Source: Chloroflexota bacterium (lineage in GTDB: Bacteria > Chloroflexota > Limnocylindria > QHBO01). From it: 9,474 nucleotides of DNA. The notes under the pieces were generated by a model. It saw nothing but the letters and a program-made list of their open reading frames with translations, was not told the DNA's origin and ran no database searches. A program made the position numbers and the translations under genes. Shown here piece by piece: positions 1-6,926 of the stretch; within the stretch, counting starts at the first letter, position 1; every line of letters starts with the position of its first letter. The stretch is taken from positions 1 to 9,474 of the forward strand of contig JACDHU010000045.1 of assembly GCA_013820865.1 (NCBI GenBank). Direction: 5' to 3'.

Positions 1-587
1 GGACCACCCGCATGAACGACGGCAAGTGCGACGCGGCCGGCCGCTTCTGGGCCGGCACCATGGAGCTCGACATGGCGCCTGGCCGCGGCAGCCTGTATCG
101 GCTCGATCCGAACTATGAGGTCACGTCTGCGCTCGACGGCCTGGGGGTGCCGAACGGGCTGGCCTGGACCTCGGACGGGCGGACGATGTACTTCATCGAC
201 AGCCTGTCTGGCGGCATTGATGCCTATGACTTTGATCCGGACGAGGGGCACATCGGGACCCGCCGGCGCCTGGTCGACGTGCCGCCCGACGCCGGCCTTC
301 CCGACGGGATGACCATCGACGCCGACGGCCACCTGTGGGTCGCGTTCTGGGGCGGCGGGACCGTTCGCCGCTTCGCCCCTGACGGGCGGCCGGGGATCAT
401 CGTCAATGTTCCTGCTTCGCAAGTCACGAGCTGCACGTTCGGCGGGCGCGGACTGGATGAGCTGTATGTCACCTCCGCGGCGGACGGCATCGCGCCGGAG
501 CAACGGCGTGACGAGCCACATGCCGGTGCCGTGTTCTGCGTCCGGCCCGGCGTCACCGGGTTGCCAGCGGATCGGTTTGCCGGATGA
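1..587 (+). CDS. SMP-30/gluconolactonase/LRE family protein, 5' end outside window
   Basis: This is the C-terminal two thirds of a six-bladed beta-propeller lactonase of the SMP-30/gluconolactonase/LRE family. Family members open sugar lactones to aldonic acids using one divalent metal. The reading frame is open from base 3 and continues in from the left, so the ATG at 12 is internal: it lies in the conserved motif NDGKCDAAGRFWAGTM, which sits mid-protein in relatives. Numbering from that Met, the VPNGLAW motif carries Asn48 and LPDGMTID carries Asp98. These match the metal-binding Asn and catalytic Asp of the family (Asn154 and Asp204 of human SMP30). The C-terminus (AVFCVRPGVTGLPADRFAG) is the normal family ending, so the 3' end is intact. 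The stop overlaps the next start as ATGA, implying translational coupling. A lactonase fits the dehydratase, SDR and FAH genes nearby. The exact lactone cannot be read from the sequence. Confidence 0.9.
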   Translation, partial: TTRMNDGKCDAAGRFWAGTMELDMAPGRGSLYRLDPNYEVTSALDGLGVPNGLAWTSDGRTMYFIDSLSGGIDAYDFDPDEGHIGTRRRLVDVPPDAGLPDGMTIDADGHLWVAFWGGGTVRRFAPDGRPGIIVNVPASQVTSCTFGGRGLDELYVTSAADGIAPEQRRDEPHAGAVFCVRPGVTGLPADRFAG

Positions 588-1651
588 GCCTCGCCCATCC
601 AGATGATTCCGCCGGGATCGGCGAAGTGTTGGTTGAGGTCGTGCGCGGCGATCTCGTCGAGGCGATCCATCGCGGTGTCATCGCCGTGGTCGCCGCGGAT
701 GGCCGCCTGCTCGCATCGGTCGGAGATCCGCATCGCAAGGTGGCGTACTGGCGCTCATCGGCCAAGCCGTTCCAATCGATGCCGCTGGTCTACCTGGGGG
801 TGGCCGAACGATTCGGACTGGACGCGGCTGACCTCGCGATCTGCACGAGCTCCCATAACGGGGAGCCTGACCACGTAACGCGTGTCGCATCCGTGCTCGC
901 GAAGCTTGGGTTGCCGCCCGACCGTCTTGTCTGCGGGACGCACGCGCCGCTCCATGGCGGTGCCGCCGACGACCTGAGGCGTGATGGACGGCCGCCGCAT
1001 GTGCTGCATAACAATTGCTCGGGGCTGCACGCGGGAATGCTCGCGACCGCGCTCCATACAGGTTCAGACCTGGCTGGATACGCCGATGGTGCGCACGCGG
1101 TGCAGCAGGAGATCCTCGAGAACATCGTTCGATTCACGGGGCTGGAGCGGGCGGAGATCATCGTCGGCGTCGACGATTGCGCTTCACCCTGCCATGGGCT
1201 GAGCATCTATCACATGGCCCTGGCATACGCCCGGCTGATGACGCCCGTCGGGTTCGTCGAGGACCGATACGCTGCCGCGGCCGGGACGATCCGTGAGGCG
1301 ATGATGGCGAATCCCTGGCTGATCGCCGGCAGCGGACGCCTCGACAGCGACATCATGGCCGCTGGCGCCGGTTCGCTCGTGGCGAAGGGTGGTGCGAGTG
1401 GAGTGGAATGCGTCGGGGTAGCTGGTGGCATCGGTATCGCGCTGAAGCTCGAGGATGGGGCGACCGGTCCAGCGGCCACCGGGCGGCCGACGACCGTTGC
1501 GCTGCTTGAGGCATTGCGCCAGCACGGCGTGCTCGATCCCTCGGAGCACGAGCGCCTGCGCGAGCATGCCGTACCGGTCTTGACCACCCGCGCAGGAGCC
1601 GTAGTCGGCAGCGCGCGACCCGCGTTCATGCTCGACCGTCACACCCCCTAG
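584..1651 (+). CDS. Asparaginase II (class 3, R. etli AnsA-type) family protein
   Basis: This 355-residue protein belongs to the Asparaginase_II family (Pfam Asparaginase_II; Rhizobium etli ReAII type), a serine beta-lactamase-like fold that hydrolyses L-asparagine to aspartate and ammonia. Recalled ReAII landmarks map with a constant offset of 10: Ser58 and Lys61 in RSSAKPFQ (ReAII Ser48/Lys51), Ser90 in TSSHNGE (Ser80), Cys145 in NNCSG (Cys135), and Asp197 and Cys199 in GVDDC (Asp187/Cys189). Lys268 in VAKGGASG probably matches Lys263. The notable exception is Leu148 in CSGLHAG, where ReAII has the zinc ligand Lys138. An extra Cys203 (CASPC) lies close by. The start is fixed by the ATGA overlap with the lactonase and by the family N-terminus (VLVEVVRGDLVE). 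The stop TAG shares CTAG with the opposing dehydratase. It has no dedicated promoter, so it is probably the last gene of a plus-strand operon. Its substrate may be an amide or lactam other than asparagine. Confidence 0.88.
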   Translation: MSLAHPDDSAGIGEVLVEVVRGDLVEAIHRGVIAVVAADGRLLASVGDPHRKVAYWRSSAKPFQSMPLVYLGVAERFGLDAADLAICTSSHNGEPDHVTRVASVLAKLGLPPDRLVCGTHAPLHGGAADDLRRDGRPPHVLHNNCSGLHAGMLATALHTGSDLAGYADGAHAVQQEILENIVRFTGLERAEIIVGVDDCASPCHGLSIYHMALAYARLMTPVGFVEDRYAAAAGTIREAMMANPWLIAGSGRLDSDIMAAGAGSLVAKGGASGVECVGVAGGIGIALKLEDGATGPAATGRPTTVALLEALRQHGVLDPSEHERLREHAVPVLTTRAGAVVGSARPAFMLDRHTP

Positions 1652-3324
1652 CTGGTGCGCGCGCCGAGGCTGGCGGAGCCTACGTGGTCCGCGTACTTTG
1701 CGAGCGCGCCGGTCGCGTAGCGGGGCGGAGGTGGGACCCATTCGGCGAGGCGATGGGCCAGGTCGATTCCTTCGACGTCGAGGGTGCGCGCGTCGACGTC
1801 GATCCGGATGATGTCGCCGTCGCGCAATGCCGCGAGGGGGCCGCCGCCGTATGCCTCGGGTGCCACGTGGCCGACCATGAGCCCATTCGTGGCGCCGCTG
1901 AAACGGCCGTCGGTGATCAGGGCCACGGACGGGCCGAGGCCCTCTCCCAGGATGGCGGCCGTGACGGCGAGCATCTCGCGCATGCCGGGTCCGCCGCGCG
2001 GCCCCTCGTAACGGATCACCACCACGTCGCCAGGCTGGATCGACCGGCTGATGACCGCGTCATATGCGTCCTCCTCTCGATCGAAGATGCGGGCCGGCCC
2101 GCGGTGGCTGGTGTGGGTGTGGGCCGTGATCTTCGCCACGGATCCCTCAGGCGCGAGATTGCCGCGCAGCACGACCAGGCCTCCCTCCCCTCGTAGAGGC
2201 CGATCAAGCGGCATGACAACCTCCTGGTCCGGGCGCTCGACTGCCTCCCCCACCTCCTCGCCGAGCGTACGTCCGGTCACGGTCAGCGCAGAGCCGTCCA
2301 CGTAACCACCGTTGATGAGACGCTGTGTGAGCACCGCGATTCCCCCTGCCGCATGCAGGTCCGCGGCGGTGAAGCGTCCCCCGGGAAGTAGATCGCACAG
2401 CAGCGGCGTCCGCCGGCTGATGCGATCGATGTCGTCAAGTGCGAAGTCAATGCCGACCTCGCCCGCCATCGCCATCAGGTGCAACGCGGCATTGGTCGAG
2501 CCGCCGCTGGCGGCCACCGCCGCCGTGGCATTCTCGAACGCTGCCCGTGTCAGGACGTGCGACGGCCGGATGTCGGCCTCCAGCGCGCGCATAACGGTCG
2601 TTCCGGCTCGCTCGGCGGCTCCCGCCTTCGCCTCATGCACCGCCGGGATCGAGTTGAAGCCGACCGGCGACAGGCCGATGACCTCCATCACCATCGACAT
2701 GGTGTTGGCCGTGAACTGCCCGCCGCATCCACCGGGGCCGGGGCAGGCCACGAGCTCCATCTCGGCGAGGTCTGCCTCGGTCATCTTGCCGGCGGCGACA
2801 GCGCCGATGGTCTCGAAGACCTCGCCCAGCGTCACGTCCCGGCCGCGGAACCGGCCCGGCATGATGGTGCCGCTGTAGAGGACGATCCCCGGCCGGTCCA
2901 ACCGTGCCAATGCCATCGCTGCGGCCGGGATGGTCTTGTCGCAGCCGACGATGCAAATGAGCGCATCGAAGGCATGGCCGCGGGTCACGAGCTCGATCGA
3001 GTCGGCGATGAGTTCGCGGCTCACCAGCGACATCTTCATTCCCTCCGTGCCCATCGTCACGCCGTCGGAGATGGCGATGGTGCTGTACTCCATCGGCGTC
3101 CCTCCGGATCGCCGAACTCCCGCCTTGGCCTGCTCGGCGAGTTGCCGATGGGTGAGGTTGCAGGGCATCGTCTCGGTCCAGGAATGCGACACGCCGACGA
3201 TTGGGCGCCGGAGGTCCTCCGGCGTGAATCCTGTCCCGTACAGGTAGGAGCGCGCGGCGGCTCGGCTTCGTCCCCGGTACAGGCCGTGGCTCGGCAGCTC
3301 GCGGTCGTTGAGGCCTGATGGCAT
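1648..3324 (-). CDS. IlvD/EDD family Fe-S dehydratase (dihydroxy-acid or sugar-acid dehydratase)
   Basis: The family dehydrates 2,3-dihydroxy acids or aldonic acids to 2-keto acids with an Fe-S cluster and Mg. Numbering from ATG 3322-3324 gives 558 residues, the usual family size. The three cluster cysteines are present: Cys55 (MPCN), Cys128 (GCDK) and Cys200 (GGCGGQFTANTM). Also present are SDGVTMGTEGMKMS (residues 86-99), the Lys130 that is carbamylated in the family, and Ser476 in TDGRFSG, the proposed alkoxide base. The frame stays open another 93 codons upstream, but that stretch is arginine-rich, overlaps the SDR gene antisense-free in the same strand, and is not family-like; MPSGLND is the better start. 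It lies 2 nt after the SDR stop, last in the operon. Biosynthetic IlvD normally sits among branched-chain amino acid genes; here lactonase, SDR and FAH neighbours favour a sugar-acid substrate. That is inference, since the motifs are shared by both types. Confidence 0.9.
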   Translation of the reverse strand: MPSGLNDRELPSHGLYRGRSRAAARSYLYGTGFTPEDLRRPIVGVSHSWTETMPCNLTHRQLAEQAKAGVRRSGGTPMEYSTIAISDGVTMGTEGMKMSLVSRELIADSIELVTRGHAFDALICIVGCDKTIPAAAMALARLDRPGIVLYSGTIMPGRFRGRDVTLGEVFETIGAVAAGKMTEADLAEMELVACPGPGGCGGQFTANTMSMVMEVIGLSPVGFNSIPAVHEAKAGAAERAGTTVMRALEADIRPSHVLTRAAFENATAAVAASGGSTNAALHLMAMAGEVGIDFALDDIDRISRRTPLLCDLLPGGRFTAADLHAAGGIAVLTQRLINGGYVDGSALTVTGRTLGEEVGEAVERPDQEVVMPLDRPLRGEGGLVVLRGNLAPEGSVAKITAHTHTSHRGPARIFDREEDAYDAVISRSIQPGDVVVIRYEGPRGGPGMREMLAVTAAILGEGLGPSVALITDGRFSGATNGLMVGHVAPEAYGGGPLAALRDGDIIRIDVDARTLDVEGIDLAHRLAEWVPPPPRYATGALAKYADHVGSASLGARTS

Positions 3325-3326
3325 CT

Positions 3327-4103
3327 CTAGTAGATCCTCGCAAGCAAGCCGCCGTCGACGACGACGTCGATTCCATTCAGGTAGCTCGCCTCGTCGGAGG
3401 CGAGGAAAAGCGCGACGTTGGCCACGTCGGCCGGTGTCGCGAAGCGTCGCAACGGGTAGCGCTCGGTGATCGCGCTGCGGGCCGCGGTCGGGTCGGGTTG
3501 GTGGACGAAGAAGTCGGCCAGCATGGGCGTCTCGACATCGCCGGGGCAGATCGTGTTGCAGCGAATATTCTCGGGACCGTGCGCGGTCGCGAGGGCCCGG
3601 CACATTGATCGCAAGCCGCCCTTCATGGCGCCGTAGGCGGGCATGTCCGGATCACCCACGATCCCGAGCAGTGACGCGGTGATGATGATCGCGCCTCCGC
3701 CTTGCTCGCGCATGAGCGGCAGCGCCTCGCGAATGCCGAGATACACGCCGCGCAGGTTCACCGCATGCAGAGCGTCCCAGTCCTCCTCGCCGGTGGCTTC
3801 CAGCAGGCCCATGCGCTGAATGGCCGCGTTGGCGTGCAGAATATCGAGGCCGCCCAGCTTGTCCGAAGCGGCGACGAGCGCGCGATTACCTGCGACTGTC
3901 GCGACGTTGGCCTCGATGGCGACCGCAGTGCCACCCCGGCCCTGGATTTCTTCCGCCACACGCCGGGCGGCACCGTCGTCGATATCACCGCATACGACGC
4001 TTGCGCCCTCCTCCGCGAAGCGCGTTGCCGTGGCTGAGCCGATGCCGCCTCCTGCCCCGGTCACGATCGCGACCTTGCCTGCCAGGCGCCCTGCGGCGGT
4101 CAT
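3327..4103 (-). CDS. Short-chain dehydrogenase/reductase (classical SDR)
   Basis: This is a 258-residue cytoplasmic oxidoreductase of the classical SDR family with a complete catalytic set. It has the glycine-rich TGAGGGIG (residues 15-22), Asp40 at the end of the second beta strand (which favours NAD(H) over NADP(H)), NAA at 92-94, and the tetrad Asn116, Ser144, Tyr157 and Lys161 (YGAMK). The C-terminal NGIDVVVDGG motif completes the fold. ATG 4101-4103 overlaps the aminotransferase stop as ATGA, and the stop is 2 nt from the dehydratase start, so it belongs to a tightly coupled four-gene operon. In diketo-hydrolase sugar-acid pathways an SDR oxidises the 2-keto-3-deoxy acid made by the dehydratase before an FAH-family hydrolase cleaves it. 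That would fit these neighbours, but the SDR fold is too general to prove it. It might instead oxidise an alcohol produced by another enzyme of the locus. Confidence 0.92.
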   Translation of the reverse strand: MTAAGRLAGKVAIVTGAGGGIGSATATRFAEEGASVVCGDIDDGAARRVAEEIQGRGGTAVAIEANVATVAGNRALVAASDKLGGLDILHANAAIQRMGLLEATGEEDWDALHAVNLRGVYLGIREALPLMREQGGGAIIITASLLGIVGDPDMPAYGAMKGGLRSMCRALATAHGPENIRCNTICPGDVETPMLADFFVHQPDPTAARSAITERYPLRRFATPADVANVALFLASDEASYLNGIDVVVDGGLLARIY

Positions 4104-5410
4104 GCATTCACCTGCGAGGTGGCACTCATGGCCTGCGCGACGCGCGCCACCGCCGCACGCGTGTGCTCGAGGTCGGCATCGGTGTGTGCGGCCGAGACGT
4201 ACAGAAGCCCGCGTGAGATGACGTGCACGCCCTCGTCTAACAGGGCAGCCGCGAAGCGGCGAAAGGCATCGGCATCCGCGCGAAGGAGCGCGTCATGATC
4301 GGTCACCGGGACGTTGCTGACGAAGGCGTAGCCCATGGCTCCGACCTGGTTGACCACTAGCGGAACACCGGCGTTGGCCGTCTCTTCGCGCAGGATGGCC
4401 GCCAGCTGATCCCCGAGTGACTCGAGGCGCGGGTAGATCGTGGCGGCCTCGCGTTCGAGCTGGCCGATGACGGCCACGGCCGCCGCGGCGCTGATCGGGT
4501 TGGCGTTGAAGGTGCCGGCGTGCCGCACGCGCCAGGTCGCCACCTCCTCGAGCACATCGGCCCGACCCGCCACGGCGCTGATCGGAAGGCCGCCGCCGAG
4601 CGCCTTGCCCAGGACGGCGAGGTCGGGAATGACGCCGAAGCGTTCCTGTGCCCCGCCGAGGGCCAGGCGAAAGCCGGTGATCACTTCGTCGAAGATGAGC
4701 AGCGTGCCGGCATTCGACGTCAGGCGTCGCACGCCTTCGAGATAGCCCGGGCCGGCCACCAGGCAGCCGCCGTTCACGGCCAGTGGCTCCATGATCACCG
4801 CCGCCACGTCAACGTCATCCAGGGCCGCCGCGAGCGCATCGAGGTCATTCCATGGACACACCGTGACCGATTCGGACGCACCGGGATCCTGTCCCGCTGT
4901 GGCGGGCCCCGCGTCGGGCGATCCGGGGTTCCCCACCGACAGCGGATCCAGCCAGCCGTGGAAGTGGCCCTGGAACTTGATGACGCGGCGCCGTCCAGTC
5001 GCGGCGCGCGCGATGCGAAGGGCGATGTGCACGGCCTCGCTGCCGCTGTTCGAGATGATGCATCGCTCGGCGCAGGGCACGGTGCGGCAGATGGCCTCCG
5101 CAAGGTCCGCTTCCGCGCGGTGGGAGGCTCCATAGCCAATGCCGGTCGCCACCTGTCGTTGGACCGCCTCGATGACCGACGCCGGCGAATGGCCGAGCAG
5201 CATCGGTCCGAATGCCAGCCCGTAGTCGATGTACTCGTTGCCATCGATGTCGCGCAGGTGGGAGCCCGAGCCACCGGCCATCGTGATCGGCACGGGTAGC
5301 TGCGGGGCGCGGAACGCGGTCGCAACGCCGCCGGCGAGCGAGCGAGCGGCGCGCTCGTGCTGCCCGCGGGAGGCGGCATATCGATCGGTCCCGCTGGTGG
5401 ATCGGATCAT
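4100..5410 (-). CDS. Class III PLP-dependent aminotransferase (glutamate-1-semialdehyde aminomutase-like)
   Basis: This is a 436-residue fold-type I PLP enzyme of aminotransferase class III. It has the hallmark FDEVITGFR with Asp241, which contacts the PLP ring nitrogen, and Lys269 in LGKALGGGLP, the Schiff-base lysine. SNSGSEAVHIALRIAR is the phosphate-binding segment and GTFNANPIS matches the substrate-loop region. The DEVITGFR and GKALGGGLP context and overall length resemble glutamate-1-semialdehyde 2,1-aminomutase (HemL). However, HFHGWLDPL differs from the HemL consensus as I remember it, and no tetrapyrrole genes are nearby, so a catabolic transaminase or aminomutase acting on an amino or keto intermediate is more likely. 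The ATG at 5408-5410 overlaps the SnoaL gene stop as ATGA and begins a sensible N-terminus. The open frame runs 42 codons further upstream but only in arginine-rich shadow sequence of the SnoaL gene. The donor and acceptor are unknown. Confidence 0.9.
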   Translation of the reverse strand: MIRSTSGTDRYAASRGQHERAARSLAGGVATAFRAPQLPVPITMAGGSGSHLRDIDGNEYIDYGLAFGPMLLGHSPASVIEAVQRQVATGIGYGASHRAEADLAEAICRTVPCAERCIISNSGSEAVHIALRIARAATGRRRVIKFQGHFHGWLDPLSVGNPGSPDAGPATAGQDPGASESVTVCPWNDLDALAAALDDVDVAAVIMEPLAVNGGCLVAGPGYLEGVRRLTSNAGTLLIFDEVITGFRLALGGAQERFGVIPDLAVLGKALGGGLPISAVAGRADVLEEVATWRVRHAGTFNANPISAAAAVAVIGQLEREAATIYPRLESLGDQLAAILREETANAGVPLVVNQVGAMGYAFVSNVPVTDHDALLRADADAFRRFAAALLDEGVHVISRGLLYVSAAHTDADLEHTRAAVARVAQAMSATSQVNA

Positions 5411-5787
5411 GGAGTGATGGAGGTCGGATCGAAGTAGGCGCGCACCCACTCGAAGCGGCCGTTCCGGATCTTGACGATGTTGACCCCGCGGAAGGGGTGC
5501 CGCCCCCCGTCGTGATCGATCAGCACGGCCTCCCACTCGAACGCGGCCTCGTCACCGTTACGCACCTCGTGCACGATCTCGACCTCGAGTCCGGGATAGT
5601 CGGCCATCTCGTCGCGGTAGAAGTCGGCGATCTGCTCGCGTCCCACGAAGGGCGGTCCGGCAGGCGGGTACACGACCGCATCGGCCTCATAGTGGTCGAG
5701 CACGGCGTCCAGATCGCGTTCGCACTCCTTCTTCCAGTAGGATTCGGCGACGGCGCGCGGGGTGTCCGGTCTTGTCGTTTCGCTCAT
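5407..5787 (-). CDS. SnoaL-like/NTF2-fold protein
   Basis: This 126-residue protein has the pattern of the SnoaL-like polyketide cyclase/NTF2 superfamily: an N-terminal helix (VAESYWKKECERDLDAVLDHY), then ADAVVYPPAGPPFVGREQIADFY, then alternating strands ending in VRAYFDPTSITP. The fold is a cone-shaped alpha+beta barrel used for small-molecule cyclisation, isomerisation, hydrolysis or mere binding; catalytic residues are not conserved across the superfamily, so no reaction can be named. It is the first gene of the minus-strand operon. Its ATG faces the divergent dioxygenase start across 41 bp. No Shine-Dalgarno precedes it: only CAGAATC lies directly upstream, with a candidate -10 (TACAAT) about 9 nt before the ATG, so translation may be leaderless or nearly so. 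Its placement at the head of a catabolic operon suggests it handles an unstable intermediate of that pathway, which is inference. Confidence 0.82.
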   Translation of the reverse strand: MSETTRPDTPRAVAESYWKKECERDLDAVLDHYEADAVVYPPAGPPFVGREQIADFYRDEMADYPGLEVEIVHEVRNGDEAAFEWEAVLIDHDGGRHPFRGVNIVKIRNGRFEWVRAYFDPTSITP

Positions 5788-5828
5788 GATTCTGTATTGT
5801 AGAACGTAATTCTGTTACGGGAAGCCTC
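5788..5828. promoter_or_regulatory. Divergent promoter/operator between SnoaL and dioxygenase operons
   Basis: This 41-bp gap separates two divergent start codons and must hold both promoters. Rightward, TTGTCG (5772-5777, inside the SnoaL gene) and TATTGT (5795-5800) are spaced by 17 bp, predicting a start near 5807. Leftward, the complement of 5797-5802 reads TACAAT about 9 nt before the SnoaL ATG, without a good -35. AGAA at 5801-5804 and TTCT at 5810-5813 form an inverted repeat with a 5-bp spacer. A further TTCT at 5790-5793 makes ATTCTGT a direct repeat (5789-5795 and 5809-5815, exactly 20 bp apart). A repressor here would control both operons. GGGAAG at 5819-5824 is a weak ribosome binding site for the dioxygenase. 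No regulator gene for it lies in the window. Confidence 0.55.
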
Positions 5829-6926
5829 ATGAGCAAAACAGCACCCGCCGCCGACGCCGAGGCACTCGACGCGTTCTACGCGGACCTGGAGGCCAACCAC
5901 CTTGCGCCTCTTTGGCCGATCTCGGCTGAGCTGATGCCCTCGGCTCCGACCCCGCAGACCGCGCCGTACCTTTGGAAGTGGTCAATGCTGCGCCGCCTGG
6001 CGGAACGCGCCGGTGAGCTGGTCACGATTGAGCGCGGTGGTGATCGTCGTGTTCTGTCGTTGGCCAATCCCAGTCTCGACGGTGCGCCCTATGCATCCTC
6101 GACGCTGTGGGGTGCGATCCAGTATCTCGGGCCGCGCGAGTCCGCGCCCGGGCACAGACACACGCCCTCCGCGATCCGATTCGTGATGGAGGGCTCCGGC
6201 GTCTGGACCACCGTGAACGGTGACGCGTGTGGCATGTTCCCCGGAGATCTGGTCCTGACCCCCAGCTGGCACTGGCACGACCATAACAACGAGACCGATG
6301 AGCCGATGATCTGGTTCGACGGCCTGGATCTGCCCACCGTCAAGGCCCTGGATGCCATCTTCTTCGAGCCATACGAGCCGGATGAGCTCCAGGAAGTGCG
6401 CGGCCATGGCATCTCCGAGCGACTGTGGGGTGGGCGCGCATCGCGGCCGAGAGGGTTTGATCTGCCCGTCGGCCCGTCCTCTCCGCTCCTCGTCTACCGT
6501 TGGGGTGACACGGACGCAGCGCTGGACGGGCTGCTCGCCGAGCGAGGAGGACCCCACGTGACGCTGGAGTACACGAACCCGGTCACCGGCGGGGCCGTCA
6601 TGCCCACGCTGGGCTGCGAGATGCATCGGATCGTGGCGGGCGGTCGCAGCCGCCCATATCGCAAGGTCGGAAGCTCGGTCTACGTCGTCTTCGGCGGTGC
6701 GGGATCGTCGGTGATCGACGGCCAGCGCTACGAATGGTCACGCGGTGACATGTTCGTGGTGCCATCCTGGGCGACGCTCGAGCACGAGGTCTCCGAGACG
6801 TCCGACCTGTTCTGCATCACCGACCGACCGATGCTCGAGGCCCTCCACCTCTTCCGCGAGGAATGGATCGATTTCGCCACGGACGCGCCCTCTCGCCTTG
6901 AGATCTCGGTGGTGACCTCCGCCTGA
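5829..6926 (+). CDS. Gentisate 1,2-dioxygenase-like bicupin protein
   Basis: This 365-residue protein matches the gentisate 1,2-dioxygenase family in length and two-domain cupin layout. Family members use Fe(II) and O2 to cleave gentisate, or related hydroxybenzoates, next to the carboxylate, giving maleylpyruvate. The N-terminal cupin (about 90-165) holds HRHT with His109 and His111, RFVMEGSGVWTTVNG, and PGDLVLTPSWHWHDHNN with His150 (and His152), supplying the three-His iron site, followed by the family segment DEPMIWFDGLDLPTV. The C-terminal cupin (about 265-340: GCEMHRIVAGG to PSWATLEHEV) lacks a complete His set and is probably structural, as in relatives. The start ATG follows the divergent promoter with GGGAAG 4 nt upstream. 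The stop overlaps the FAH gene as TGATG. The pairing with an acylpyruvate-hydrolase-type FAH gene strongly resembles gentisate pathways. Homologues acting on salicylate, amino- or nitro-salicylates and hydroxynaphthoate exist, so the substrate is open. Confidence 0.88.
   Translation: MSKTAPAADAEALDAFYADLEANHLAPLWPISAELMPSAPTPQTAPYLWKWSMLRRLAERAGELVTIERGGDRRVLSLANPSLDGAPYASSTLWGAIQYLGPRESAPGHRHTPSAIRFVMEGSGVWTTVNGDACGMFPGDLVLTPSWHWHDHNNETDEPMIWFDGLDLPTVKALDAIFFEPYEPDELQEVRGHGISERLWGGRASRPRGFDLPVGPSSPLLVYRWGDTDAALDGLLAERGGPHVTLEYTNPVTGGAVMPTLGCEMHRIVAGGRSRPYRKVGSSVYVVFGGAGSSVIDGQRYEWSRGDMFVVPSWATLEHEVSETSDLFCITDRPMLEALHLFREEWIDFATDAPSRLEISVVTSA

Noticed and set aside
12..587. The ATG at 12 as the true start of the SMP-30 family gene
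   Set aside because: It falls within the conserved mid-protein motif NDGKCD, and the frame is open to the window edge, so the gene starts outside the window.
2479..3318. A 279-codon plus-strand open frame opposite the dehydratase
   Set aside because: It is a typical antisense shadow in high-GC DNA, without motifs or a ribosome binding site. The opposite strand carries an unmistakable IlvD/EDD protein.
1648..3603. A 651-residue version of the dehydratase starting upstream at 3603
   Set aside because: The extra 93 residues are arginine-rich, lie inside the SDR gene on the same strand in another frame, and do not match the family. The family N-terminus begins at the ATG at 3322-3324.
4100..5536. 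A 478-residue aminotransferase starting at 5536
   Set aside because: The added 42 residues are a shadow of the SnoaL-like gene. The ATG at 5408-5410 overlaps the upstream stop as ATGA, like other junctions here.
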